A DNA stretch of 64,000 nucleotides from Thioclava sp. GXIMD2076 (GTDB lineage Bacteria > Pseudomonadota > Alphaproteobacteria > Rhodobacterales > Rhodobacteraceae). The DNA lies in NCBI RefSeq assembly GCF_037949795.1, contig NZ_CP149932.1, forward strand, positions 1,043,001 through 1,107,000. Reading direction: 5' to 3'. A program made the translations under genes and the position numbers. Below are positions 20,518-29,581 of the stretch, piece after piece. Each line of letters begins with the position of its first letter. Position 1 is the first letter of the stretch. Under the pieces are notes generated by a model. It was not told where the DNA came from. It saw only the letters and a list, made by a program, of their open reading frames with translations, and searched no databases.

Positions 20518-21420
20518 TTAGCTTTGGTTGTCGTTTGCCTGTATGCGGCGATAGGCTTGGATCTCTTCCTGAATGAAGTCACGGAAGGCCGTCACGCGGC
20601 GTGATTGGCGTAGTTCTTCCGGATAGGCGAGGAAGACCGGCACCTCATTCGAATCGATATCGGGCAGCACGCGTTCGATATTATTATCGACGGTAAGGTA
20701 ATCGGGCAGGATACCAATGCCTACATGATTGAGAACCGCCTGAAGGATTCCAAAATAGTTGTTCACTGTCAGGGTGTTGGGCATCTCATGGGCAAGTGCG
20801 CGCTGTGCCAAGGCGGCTCCTGCCGCGACTTGCGGCACAGACGGGCTCTGACAGATCAGCCGATGGTTCTTCAGGTCTTCCAGCGTTTGCGGATGACCGT
20901 GCTGCTCCAGATATTGCGGGGTCGCGTAGAAACGCATCCGGATATTGAGCAGGCGCTTGCGGACCAGGTCGGCCTGTGCGGGTTCTTTCATGCGGATCGC
21001 CACATCGGCTTCACGCATCGGCAGATCGAGCACGCGCTCCTCGAGCATCAGGTCGATCTTCAGTTCGGGATACTTATCGTAAAGCTTGTTAAGCCGCGGC
21101 GCGAGCCACATCGTGCCGAAACCGGTCGTCGCGGTGACACGCAGATCGCCATAGACCTCTTCCTCCGAATCGCGGATGCGGGCGGAGGCGGCGTCGAGTT
21201 TCTTGGCCATGGTGGACGTGGCATCAAACAGAAGCTCGCCCTGTTCGGTCAGGATCAGCCCTCGCGCATGTCGATGGAAAAGGGTCGTGCCGAGCATTTC
21301 CTCGAGCGACCGGATCTGGCGGCTGACGGCCGATTGCGACAGATGCAGCGCATCGCCTGCATGGGTCAGCGACCCTGCATCCGCAACCGCGTGAAAGATT
21401 CGCAGTTTGTCCCAGTCCAT
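20518..21420 (-). CDS. LysR family transcriptional regulator
   Basis: A 300-residue LTTR. The N-terminal winged helix-turn-helix covers residues 3-62, with the usual SLTHAGDALHLSQSAVSRQI helix pair. A linker helix follows, and then a periplasmic-binding-protein-like effector domain to the end. The target genes and ligand are unknown. murI lies on the other strand across a 245-nt gap. A GCATA-N5-TATGC inverted repeat 38 nt upstream of the ATG may be its own operator. Confidence 0.92.
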   Translation of the reverse strand: MDWDKLRIFHAVADAGSLTHAGDALHLSQSAVSRQIRSLEEMLGTTLFHRHARGLILTEQGELLFDATSTMAKKLDAASARIRDSEEEVYGDLRVTATTGFGTMWLAPRLNKLYDKYPELKIDLMLEERVLDLPMREADVAIRMKEPAQADLVRKRLLNIRMRFYATPQYLEQHGHPQTLEDLKNHRLICQSPSVPQVAAGAALAQRALAHEMPNTLTVNNYFGILQAVLNHVGIGILPDYLTVDNNIERVLPDIDSNEVPVFLAYPEELRQSRRVTAFRDFIQEEIQAYRRIQANDNQS

Positions 21421-21457
21421 CGCGCCCTCTGCCTTCTTGGTCCGTCTTACTATATAC

Positions 21458-21472
21458 GCATAACAGCTATGC
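21458..21472. promoter_or_regulatory. Possible LysR-type operator
   Basis: A perfect GCATA-N5-TATGC inverted repeat (15 bp) sits in the gap between the divergent LysR gene and murI, 38 nt before the LysR start. The size and the T-N11-A form fit LTTR autoregulation sites. Inference from pattern and position. Confidence 0.4.
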
Positions 21473-21665
21473 TTTTAAAGGCAGGGCAGGGGGTTCTCCA
21501 AGGGAAACGATGCCGCAGCTGCAAACTATCGAAAAACCGTGTCCTTTAGGTCGGTTCCGTTAATTGGTCGATTGTCGGTGCCTTGCATGATTACGTCTTT
21601 TCATCCGGGCTTGCGCAGGCGTAAAACAACTGCAAGACGCAGCGGGCAGAGCGGGAGGAATATCA

Positions 21666-22478
21666 ATGGCGGTCGGCATTTTCGATAGTGGTCTTGGCGG
21701 GCTGACGGTTCTGGACGCGGTCTCGCGGCGCCTGCCCGACGTGCCCTTCGTCTATCTGGGTGATAACGCCAATGCGCCTTACGGGGTGCGTGATGCCGAT
21801 AACATCTACGAGCTGACCACCGCAGCGGTCGAGCGTCTCTGGGCCGAAGGATGTGATCTGGTCATTCTGGCGTGCAATACGGCGTCCGCCGCGGCACTCA
21901 AGCGGATGCAGGAGACATGGCTGCCCAAGGACAAGCGTGTTCTGGGGGTTTTTGTCCCGCTGATCGAGGCTCTGACCGAGCGCCAGTGGGGCGATAATTC
22001 GCCGCCGCGCGAGGTCGAGGTGAAACATGTGGCGCTCTTTGCCACGCCCGCGACCGTTGCAAGCCGCGCCTTCCAGCGCGAGCTGGCCTTCCGTGCGATC
22101 GGTGTCGATGTCGAGGCGCAGCCCTGTGGCGGCGTGGTTGATGCGATCGAGGATGGCGATGACATTCTGGCCGAGGCGCTGGTGAAATCCCATGTGGAGG
22201 CACTGCGCCGCCGGATGCCGCGCCCCGATGCGGCGATTCTGGGCTGCACCCATTACCCGATCATGCAGAAAGCCTTCCAGGAAGGGCTGGGACCGGATGT
22301 GAAGGTCTATAGTCAGGCCAATCTGGTCGCCGAAAGTCTGGCCGATTACCTGGAGCGTCGTCCCGAATTTATCGGCGCGGGCACGGAGACGAAATTCCTG
22401 ACCACCGGTGATCCGGCGCATGTAGCCAATAACGCGACCCGTTTCTTGCGCCGCAAGGTGGTGTTCGAGCGGGCCTGA
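21666..22478 (+). CDS. murI: Glutamate racemase MurI
   Basis: MurI supplies D-glutamate for peptidoglycan precursors. The 270-residue protein shows [17 protein letters not shown] at the N-terminus, and both catalytic cysteines in LACNTASA and GCTHYP. GYG-type substrate loops ([11 protein letters not shown]) are also present. The start has a GGGAGGAATATCA site. Downstream, argC follows after 147 nt, so the two may or may not share a transcript. Confidence 0.96.
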   Translation: MAVGIFDSGLGGLTVLDAVSRRLPDVPFVYLGDNANAPYGVRDADNIYELTTAAVERLWAEGCDLVILACNTASAAALKRMQETWLPKDKRVLGVFVPLIEALTERQWGDNSPPREVEVKHVALFATPATVASRAFQRELAFRAIGVDVEAQPCGGVVDAIEDGDDILAEALVKSHVEALRRRMPRPDAAILGCTHYPIMQKAFQEGLGPDVKVYSQANLVAESLADYLERRPEFIGAGTETKFLTTGDPAHVANNATRFLRRKVVFERA

Positions 22479-22625
22479 GGCCCACCCGCGCTGGTAAATT
22501 TCCCGCGTGGCAGCTTGACGCGAGGGGCCCGAGCGCAGAAAACAGCATCAAACCGCGCGGATGTGCCGCTCGGGGTGTCTTCGTGGCTTGTTGCCTGCAT
22601 GGATCACCTGCTGAAAGGATCGCAT

Positions 22626-23654
22626 ATGACCCAGAAAATCGCCATCCTCGGAGCCTCGGGCTATACCGGTGCCGAGCTTGTCCGCCTGATCGCTACCCAT
22701 CCAAGCATGGAGATCGTGGCGCTGTCGGGCGAGCGCAAGGCAGGCATGGCGATGGGGGATGTGTTCCCGCATCTGCGCCATCTGAATCTTCCGGCTCTCG
22801 TGAAAATCGAGGAGATCGATTTCTCCGGCGTCGATCTGGCCTTCTGCGCGCTGCCGCATGCCACCTCGCAGGAGGTGATCCGCGAGTTGCCGCTCGATCT
22901 GAAAGTGGTCGATCTCTCGGCCGATTTCCGTCTGCGCGATCCGGCGGAATACGAGAAATGGTATGGCAAACCGCATTGCGCCGTGGAGATGCAGAAAGAG
23001 GCGGTCTATGGCCTGACCGAATTCTACCGCGACGAGATCCGCAACGCGCGGCTTTGCGCGGGCACGGGCTGTAACGCGGCGGCAGGACAGTATGCGATCC
23101 GTCCGCTGATCGAGGCGGGAGTGATCGATCTCGATGACATTCTGCTGGATCTGAAAAACGGTGTGTCGGGGGCAGGGCGCTCGCTGAAGGAGAACCTTCT
23201 GCATGCCGAGCTGTCGGGCGGCACCTATCCCTACTCGGCGGGCGGTAAACACCGCCACTTAGGCGAATTCGATCAGGAATTCTCGAAGCTGGCCGGTCGT
23301 CCGGTGCTGGTGCAATTCACCCCGCATTTGGCACCGATGAACCGCGGTATTCTGGCTTCGGCCTATGTGAAAGGCGATCCGCAGGCGGTCTATAAGGCGC
23401 TCTCTGACCGTTATGCATCCGAGGCGTTCATCGAGGTTCTGCCCTTTGGTGGCCTGCCCTCGACCCGCTCGATCGCCGGTTCGAACTATGTGCATGTCGG
23501 TGTGAGTGCGGACCGTATTCCGGGCCGCGCGATGGTGGTCGTGGCGCTCGACAACCTGTGCAAAGGCTCTTCGGGGCAGGCGATGCAGAACGCCAACCTC
23601 ATGCTTGGTAACGATGAAATGGCCGGCCTGACGCTGGCACCGCTCTTCCCGTAA
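22626..23654 (+). CDS. argC: N-acetyl-gamma-glutamyl-phosphate reductase ArgC
   Basis: ArgC reduces N-acetylglutamyl-phosphate with NADPH, the third step of arginine synthesis. The 342-residue protein opens with the Rossmann motif [17 protein letters not shown]. It has [12 protein letters not shown], the catalytic cysteine in [13 protein letters not shown], and the [13 protein letters not shown] segment. The start ATG follows GAAAGGA by 7 nt. The frame is open further upstream, but homology starts here. Confidence 0.96.
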   Translation: MTQKIAILGASGYTGAELVRLIATHPSMEIVALSGERKAGMAMGDVFPHLRHLNLPALVKIEEIDFSGVDLAFCALPHATSQEVIRELPLDLKVVDLSADFRLRDPAEYEKWYGKPHCAVEMQKEAVYGLTEFYRDEIRNARLCAGTGCNAAAGQYAIRPLIEAGVIDLDDILLDLKNGVSGAGRSLKENLLHAELSGGTYPYSAGGKHRHLGEFDQEFSKLAGRPVLVQFTPHLAPMNRGILASAYVKGDPQAVYKALSDRYASEAFIEVLPFGGLPSTRSIAGSNYVHVGVSADRIPGRAMVVVALDNLCKGSSGQAMQNANLMLGNDEMAGLTLAPLFP

Positions 23655-23678
23655 GGGGAGCGGAGAAACGGGGACGCG

Positions 23679-24122
23679 ATGAAAAGCCTCAAGAAGAAAC
23701 GCCGCATTCAGGTTCTGGTTGCCGCCGCTGTCGCGCTTGTCGTGGCGGTCGCGATGATCGGCTATGCGTTCCGCGACGGGATCAATTATTTCCGTGCGCC
23801 TTCGCAGCTGGCCAGCGAGCCGGTCAAGCCGGGGGAGGTGTTTCGTCTGGGCGGGCTGGTCGCCGACGGGTCGATCAAGCGCGATCCCGATGGCACCATC
23901 CATTTCGAGGTGACCGATGGGGGGGCCACGGTGCCCGCACGTTTCAACGGCGTCCTGCCCGATCTCTTCAAGGAAGGGCAGGGCATGGTCGGCACCGGCG
24001 AGATGGAAGACGGTGTCTTCGTGGCCAGCGAGATCCTTGCCAAGCATGACGAGAATTACATGCCCAAGGAAGTGGTTGACGCACTGAAGGAACAGGGCGT
24101 TTACGAGCCGCCCAAAAGCTGA
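23679..24122 (+). CDS. ccmE: Cytochrome c maturation heme chaperone CcmE
   Basis: A 147-residue heme chaperone of system I cytochrome c maturation. It has one N-terminal membrane anchor (about 11-29) after a basic KSLKKKRR start, then a periplasmic beta-barrel. The covalent heme-binding histidine is in AKHDENYMP at about residue 124. This is the normal HxxxY form. The gene begins 24 nt after argC and is likely co-transcribed with it. Other ccm genes are not in this window. Confidence 0.96.
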   Translation: MKSLKKKRRIQVLVAAAVALVVAVAMIGYAFRDGINYFRAPSQLASEPVKPGEVFRLGGLVADGSIKRDPDGTIHFEVTDGGATVPARFNGVLPDLFKEGQGMVGTGEMEDGVFVASEILAKHDENYMPKEVVDALKEQGVYEPPKS

Positions 24123-24173
24123 TGCGGATGCCGGCGGACGTTGCGGCTGCCGGTGCTTAACCTCCGGCTGTGA

Positions 24174-24207
24174 GGATTTCTCCCGATAGATCAATCGGGA
24201 GAAATCC
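24174..24207 (+). promoter_or_regulatory. Perfect 14-bp hairpin covering the endolysin ribosome binding site
   Basis: GGATTTCTCCCGAT (24174-24187) and ATCGGGAGAAATCC (24194-24207) are perfect reverse complements around the loop AGATCA. The right arm ends at the base before the endolysin ATG and contains its Shine-Dalgarno GGGAGA. In the RNA this would hide the ribosome binding site. There is no T-run, so it is not a normal ccmE terminator. As DNA it could also be a dyad operator. Confidence 0.75.
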
Positions 24208-24819
24208 ATGCCCAATGTTAGAGAGATTGCCGAAGCCATCGTTGCCCGCGAAGGCGGCTATGTGAATGACCCCTCCGACCCGGGCGGTGCGACCAATTAT
24301 GGCGTGACGATTCACACCATGCGCCGCCTGGGTCTGGATCTGGATCGTGACGGCAAGATCACCGAGGCCGATGTCCGCCGCCTGACCCGTGAGCAGGCCG
24401 TCGATATCTTCATCCGCCATTATTTCGACGAACCCGGTCTCGGGCAGTTGCCGGAGGCGCTGCAGGCTTCCGTTTTCGATATGTATGTGAATGCGGGCCG
24501 CAATGCGGTGAAGATCCTGCAACGGCTCCTGAACGATATGGGCCAGGAGGTCAGTGTCGACGGGGTTCTGGGGCCCCGGACGGCGGCCGCCGCGCAGGCC
24601 GCTGCGCGCAAATCGCCCGAGCTGATCGCCGATGCTTACGGGATTGCGCGCCGGAATTATTATTATTCACTGGCGGATAGCCGTCCGGCGAGCCGCAAAT
24701 ATGCCACCACCCGCAAGGGGCGCAAGGGTGGATGGATCACGCGTTCTGAAGAGTTCATCTCGGCGCGGTTCCATCTGAGTGAGGCCGAGCATCGCGCAAG
24801 GGTGGCCGCATGGGGTTGA
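24208..24819 (+). CDS. Holin-associated N-acetylmuramidase (GTA-type endolysin, GH108)
   Basis: A 203-residue lysozyme-like enzyme. The N-terminal GH108 domain has the signature EGGYVNDPSDPGGATNYGVT, with the catalytic Glu at about 15. The C-terminal part, from about residue 115, is a peptidoglycan-binding PG_binding_3 module (VDGVLGPRTAAAAQ). There is no signal peptide, so export needs the holin encoded next, whose start lies within this gene's last 10 nt. This pair matches the endolysin/holin lysis genes that release gene transfer agent particles in Rhodobacter capsulatus, known to sit away from the capsid cluster. A hairpin masks its ribosome binding site. Confidence 0.88.
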   Translation: MPNVREIAEAIVAREGGYVNDPSDPGGATNYGVTIHTMRRLGLDLDRDGKITEADVRRLTREQAVDIFIRHYFDEPGLGQLPEALQASVFDMYVNAGRNAVKILQRLLNDMGQEVSVDGVLGPRTAAAAQAAARKSPELIADAYGIARRNYYYSLADSRPASRKYATTRKGRKGGWITRSEEFISARFHLSEAEHRARVAAWG

Positions 24820-25286
24820 TTGGTAAGGTATTTGGCGCTTCGGGAGGCGTGGCGGCCATCGGTCAGGCGGCCAGCGAGATGGCCGAAATCTTCAACGTGA
24901 ACGCGACCAAGAAGATGGAGGCCTCGCATGAGGCCTTCTCGGCGACGCAGCGTGCCTATGGCGAGGAATTCGCTGCCAAGCCCGCCTGCTGGTTCGACAG
25001 TTTCGTGAACGGGCTTAACCGTCTGCCCCGCCCGTTTCTTGCGCTCGGGACGCTCGGGCTTTTCATCTATGCGATGGTCAATCCGCAGTCTTTTGCGGAG
25101 CGGATGGTGGGACTGTCCTATGTGCCGGAGCCGCTCTGGTGGCTGCTTGCCGCGATCGTGGGGTTCTATTTCGGCGCCCGCGAGGCCCATTACTTCCGCA
25201 CGCCCAAACCGGCCACGCCACCAGCGGCGGCCAAGGCAGAGGCAGTGCCGTCCAACCCTGCGCTGGAGGAATGGAAAAAGGTGTAG
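24810..25286 (+). CDS. 3-TM holin for gene transfer agent release
   Basis: A 158-residue protein matching the holin family described as holin of 3 TMs for gene-transfer release. The N-terminal half is soluble and helical (IGQAASEMAEIFNVNATKKM). Hydrophobic segments follow at about 73-90 and 108-126 with a short linker, and the C-terminal tail is Ala/Pro/Lys-rich. The start overlaps the endolysin by 10 nt, so the two are translated together. It would let the endolysin cross the inner membrane in the small fraction of cells that release particles. It is the last core gene before the accessory island. Confidence 0.85.
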   Translation: MGLIGKVFGASGGVAAIGQAASEMAEIFNVNATKKMEASHEAFSATQRAYGEEFAAKPACWFDSFVNGLNRLPRPFLALGTLGLFIYAMVNPQSFAERMVGLSYVPEPLWWLLAAIVGFYFGAREAHYFRTPKPATPPAAAKAEAVPSNPALEEWKKV

Positions 25287-25468
25287 GGTATATGGCGGAG
25301 GGGGGCGACCTATAAACGTCTCATATAAAATCATCTCGGCTTCAATTGTCGCGTATGTTTCTGATATAAAAATGAAAATATTCACGCAGCGGTTTTTATC
25401 TGTTTCAACCCGTATCATCCAATCCCGTGTTTCGTGTGGGGCTGGAAAGTATGGCGGAGGCATGAGAG

Positions 25469-26662
25469 TTGCTGACCAATGCGCAAGCGAAGAGGCTCAA
25501 ACCTGAAGAAGGGTGGTCGCTGTGGGAGGTGTGTTGGGCCTCTACATTTCGGCAAATGCGAAAAGTGGGACCGGAAAATTCACGTTTCGGTTCAAGTCGC
25601 CGGTTTCCGGTAGGCGCCGCGATATGGGGCTGGGGATTTTCTCTGAACTCGGGTTGGCTGATGCACGCCGCCTGGCGATGGAGGCGCGTGGTCAGATCGT
25701 CAACGGCTTCGACCCGATAGAAGAACGGCGTTTGGCGCAAGAGCAAGCGGCGCGTCGTATGCCCAGCTTTGAAGAGGCCTCTCGCGCAGTGTTTGAAACC
25801 TTGGCGCCAGGATATCGCAACGCCAAGCACCGTGATCAGTGGATTTCACCCCTACAGGCTTACGTCCTCCCAAAGCTTGGGGCGCGCGAGGTGAATAGCT
25901 TGACCATCGGTGATTTTGCGCAAGTTCTTAAACCGATCTGGCTCGACAAAGAAGAAACCGCAAAGCGTGTGAAGCAGCGGTGCGAGAGCGTCATGATTTG
26001 GTCTGTGGCGCATCGCTCTTGTGATGCGAACCCGCTTTCAGCCGTGAAGGCGCTACTGCCCAAGCAGCGTGGGACCGCAGATCGTGTGCAGCACCATCCG
26101 GCAGCACCGTGGCGCAACATGCCCGAGTTGATATCGACCCTTACTGGTCAGAATAAGCTCTCTATCAGTCGCCAAGCTCTCCTGTTTCTCATCCTGACGG
26201 CCGCGCGTTCTGGAGAGGTCCGCGGGGCAATTTGGGATGAGATTGATTTTGATGCGGCCATCTGGACCATTCCAGCCGAGCGGATGAAAGGGGGGCAACA
26301 GAATCGTGTTCCGCCCTCGCGACAAGCGATTGATCTACTTACGGCCCAATCGTCTTTGCGGCTTGGTGGCGATTGGATCTTCTCGGCACGCGTTATGATG
26401 CAGATGAGCGACATGACTTTGACCAAGGTTCTGCGCCTTCAATAGTTCCAAAGTGATGTTCCAGGTCGCTACGCAACGGCGCATGGGTTCCGGTCCAGCT
26501 TCCGAGATTGGGCATCGGAGAACGGATATTCGCGTGATGTGGCCGAGCGCGCCTTGGCCCATTCTGTCGCGAATGCTGTTGAGGCGGCCTATCACCGCAC
26601 GGATCAACTTGAGCAGCGTCGCGCGATGAAGCAGGCTTGGGCAGATTTTATCTGGCAACGAG
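25469..26662 (+). pseudogene. Broken P4-type tyrosine integrase
   Basis: A DUF4102/P4-type integrase with at least two lesions. The N-terminal piece LLTNAQAKRLKPEE is in a different frame from the rest, so there is a frameshift near 25505-25513. An in-frame TAG at 26443-26445 then cuts off the last 70 residues. Read through the stop, these contain the box II residues HGFRSSFRDWA, ALAH and the tyrosine in AAYHRTD. The first catalytic Arg is in TAARSGEVRGA. Without the C-terminus the protein cannot have the catalytic tyrosine. It marks the left edge of the accessory island after the holin gene. Sequencing error is an alternative for either lesion alone. Confidence 0.85.
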
Positions 26663-26728
26663 ATGGTGGTGGGGCGGCTTGGTTGTCGCCTCGCTGGCTA
26701 CGGGGGCGAGGACGGAGGTTCTCTGCGG

Positions 26729-29581
26729 TTAGAAGGCCTTCGGCACGCCTAGCTCGGCTTGCAACCCCAGCGGCACGGGTTCGGGCAGTTGCCATGTTAC
26801 CGTGATCGGCTTTTCGCCCTCCCACGCAAGGAAGCGCGGCTGGCCGCAGTAGATGAATGGATTGACCTTGCCGTTCAGCTTGTTGCCGCGGCGGACAAAG
26901 AGATGGACAGTGTCTCGTTCTTTGCCCGAAATGATCCGGCCATGCCGACCGTCCTGCGTCGTGCGGTTCTGGCTGAACCAGCGCATGCGGTCGGGCGCGA
27001 GGAAGCCGTTCTCGTAGACAAGATCCTGTGTCGAGACATTTGCCAGAAGAATGAGCGCGTTTTTCTCGAGGATCGGGAGAATGCCGGTGCGCCAGACATT
27101 CTGCTTGTACGCGACCCCGAAGGCTTCTGCGATCTCGGGGGCAAGATAACGCTGCCAGAGTTGCAAGACTTTGGAGCGATGCACAAATGGCGTGGCGCCG
27201 TCATCGGCCTCGGGCCGCGTATTGGGCACCTCTGCCAGCCGCCACTCGATGAGCTCTTGGGCAAGGTCTTGCAGCGCCGCACCGCGCGTGGGGCGGGCGA
27301 GCTGCCAGCCATTGTGGCCGTTCCTCACATGCGGATCGAAGGCCAGTGCTTCGGTGCTGCCGGTCGGCTGCCTGCCGGCAAGTATCGCCTCAAGCGCCTT
27401 GAGTGTCTCGGGCGCATAGCGCTTCGGCTTTTCGATATCCGCCAGAAGGCGGGCATGCGTCGTGAAGGCGTCTTCGGGTAATGTATCGCCCATATCCCGC
27501 ACGAAATTGAACCAGCCGCCATGCCCTGTTGCCCGCGGATCGAACCCGTTGCGGAACATCTCGATGGCTTGTGGGCGGATGCCCTGCTGTGCCCTGAACT
27601 CCAGATAGAAGGCTTCGAGCTCGCTCGCGCCGTCTTTCGGTTTCAGGAGCGCACGGAGGATATCGATGGTTTCGAGCTCGTAAGTGACCTCACAGCCTGG
27701 CGGCAGCACCAAAGCACCGCGCTCCCATTCGTCGAGTTTCTGGGTGATCGAGCGATCGCCACTGCCCGCGCGTGTCAGCGTCGCGACTTTCGTAAGGAAA
27801 GATCTGTGGTTCCCGATATAGTCGATCACTTGCAGGGTCTTGCCCTCGACCCTGCGCAAGCCGCGGCCCAGCTGTTGCAGCCAGATGATCGCGCTCTCGG
27901 TCGGACGCAGCATCAGGACGGTGCCGATCTCGGGCACGTCGACACCTTCGTTGAACATATCGACCGCAAAGAGGATATCCAGCTCGCCCGCGCCCAGTTG
28001 TGTCAGCGAAGAGGCGCGCGGGGCGGAAGCGTCGCCCGAATGGACAGCCACCGCCCGCAGCCCGGCTTCGCGGAAGAATTGCGCCATGTAGTCGGCGTGA
28101 TGCTTGGAGCAACAAAAGCCGATGGCTGGGCCTCTGGCGCGTTTGCGGAATTGCTCCAGCGCATTTTCGGCGCGAGCTTGTGTGGCGAGCTGCGCTTCCA
28201 ACTCGGTCGGGTCGAACTGCCCCGAGCGCCACGGGATCTGCGCATAGTCGATATTGTCCGGTACGCCGAAATAGTGAAACGGCGCGAGGCGGCCGGCATC
28301 GATCCCGCGGAAGAGGTCGCATTGATAGACGAGGTTCTCGCCGCAAAGCCCCAGCAAATCACCGCCATCGGTCCTGTCGGGGGTAGCTGTCAGGCCGAGA
28401 AGAAAGCGCGGAGTGAAATGCTCGATCAGGTTCTGATAGGTGCGGGCTGCCGCGTGGTGAAACTCATCCACAACGATGTAATCGAAATGGTCCGGCGCAA
28501 AGCGGCGCAGATGCTCGACGCGGCCAAGGGTCTGTATCGAGGCAAAGAGGATCTCGGTCTCGGTTTCTTTCTCGGTGCCCGTATAACGCCCCATGCACGC
28601 ATCGGGCCGGACCTTGCGGAAGGCGGACATGGCTTGGGTCAGGATCTCGTCCCGATGCGCCACGAAGAGAATGCGCGCAGCTTTGGCGCGTATGGTGTCG
28701 AACGCCGCGAGCCAGGTCTTGCCTAAGCCCGTTGCTAGCACGACGAGCCCCGCACGGTGGCCAGTCTGGCGCGTTCTACGCAGAGCATCGAGCGCCTCGA
28801 TCTGGATCGGATGTGGTTCGGGCGGCGGGCCCTCTGCTTCGACAATGCCGCGCGAGAAATCCGGCAGAGGCCGGGCGCGTCGGCGTTTGGCATAGACTTC
28901 GATCCAGTCGGCTGTCAGGCGCGACACCTGAGGACGGGAAAGCAAGTCCTCAAAGGCCTCTGCGACTTGATCACTGGCGGCTTCGGAATGCAGGTTCCAT
29001 TCCACACCCGTCTCCAGCGCAGATCTCGAGAGATTGGAGCTGCCCACCACCCCCATTCCCGAGGTATCGGCGGCTCTGAAAAGCCAGGCTTTGGGATGGA
29101 AGCTGAGCCCGCCTGTCTCGAAGACATAAAGCTCCGCGCCCTCCAGATCCATCAACCGACGGAGTGCGGCTGGGTCGGTCGTGTCGAGATAATCGCCAAT
29201 GATGATCCTCAGGCGCCCGCCACGCTCAAGAAGCTCCCGCAGCCAAGGCTCCAGGAGCGAGACGCCGCTATCCATCGCGAAGGCGACAGCCAGATCGACC
29301 GAGATTGCCTTGTCGATATGCTCGCCTAGGAGTGGCAGTAAAGGGTCTGTCCCGCCGGTCGTCAGGCGATCTTGCTCGTTTAGAACGAAGTGGAAATGGT
29401 CATAGGCGGTAGAGGTCCTAAGCCTTGAAACGCCATTCGACAACGCATCCGCGACAGATGCGAGCATCTGCATTTGCTCCGCTGCATTCAGGCCGCCCCA
29501 CTCAGGTACATGGCGCGGGGCAGGAATGATGCCGACCACGGTTTTCGCGCAAACAGGGCACAGTGTGGATAAGGAGCTCAA
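26729..29581 (-). CDS. PLD nuclease-SF2 helicase-DUF3427 protein, N-terminus uncertain
   Basis: A protein of up to 950 residues. Residues 8-70 look like a reduced HIT domain (CPVC, PAPRHVPEW, HFHFVLN) without the full HxHxH. Next is a phospholipase D-like nuclease domain (about 95-225) with HPK at 162-164 and GSSNLS at 180. An SF2 helicase core follows: Walker A ATGLGKT at 283-289, DEFH at 372-375, TATPDR, and motif VI QQLGRGLRR. The C-terminal DUF3427 region occupies the last 300 residues. The frame opens at TTG with no ribosome binding site and a stop six codons upstream. ATG codons at residues 37 and 39 follow a GGAG. So the gene may be 5'-truncated. Such proteins are suspected phage-defence or repair enzymes. 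It lies in an island beside a broken integrase. Confidence 0.8.
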   Translation of the reverse strand: MSSLSTLCPVCAKTVVGIIPAPRHVPEWGGLNAAEQMQMLASVADALSNGVSRLRTSTAYDHFHFVLNEQDRLTTGGTDPLLPLLGEHIDKAISVDLAVAFAMDSGVSLLEPWLRELLERGGRLRIIIGDYLDTTDPAALRRLMDLEGAELYVFETGGLSFHPKAWLFRAADTSGMGVVGSSNLSRSALETGVEWNLHSEAASDQVAEAFEDLLSRPQVSRLTADWIEVYAKRRRARPLPDFSRGIVEAEGPPPEPHPIQIEALDALRRTRQTGHRAGLVVLATGLGKTWLAAFDTIRAKAARILFVAHRDEILTQAMSAFRKVRPDACMGRYTGTEKETETEILFASIQTLGRVEHLRRFAPDHFDYIVVDEFHHAAARTYQNLIEHFTPRFLLGLTATPDRTDGGDLLGLCGENLVYQCDLFRGIDAGRLAPFHYFGVPDNIDYAQIPWRSGQFDPTELEAQLATQARAENALEQFRKRARGPAIGFCCSKHHADYMAQFFREAGLRAVAVHSGDASAPRASSLTQLGAGELDILFAVDMFNEGVDVPEIGTVLMLRPTESAIIWLQQLGRGLRRVEGKTLQVIDYIGNHRSFLTKVATLTRAGSGDRSITQKLDEWERGALVLPPGCEVTYELETIDILRALLKPKDGASELEAFYLEFRAQQGIRPQAIEMFRNGFDPRATGHGGWFNFVRDMGDTLPEDAFTTHARLLADIEKPKRYAPETLKALEAILAGRQPTGSTEALAFDPHVRNGHNGWQLARPTRGAALQDLAQELIEWRLAEVPNTRPEADDGATPFVHRSKVLQLWQRYLAPEIAEAFGVAYKQNVWRTGILPILEKNALILLANVSTQDLVYENGFLAPDRMRWFSQNRTTQDGRHGRIISGKERDTVHLFVRRGNKLNGKVNPFIYCGQPRFLAWEGEKPITVTWQLPEPVPLGLQAELGVPKAF

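Noticed and set aside
26729..29581. Assignment of the PLD-helicase protein to the Mokosh defence family
   Set aside because: The helicase motifs (DEFH, DUF3427 tail) differ from the Upf1-like helicase I associate with Mokosh, so the name was not applied.
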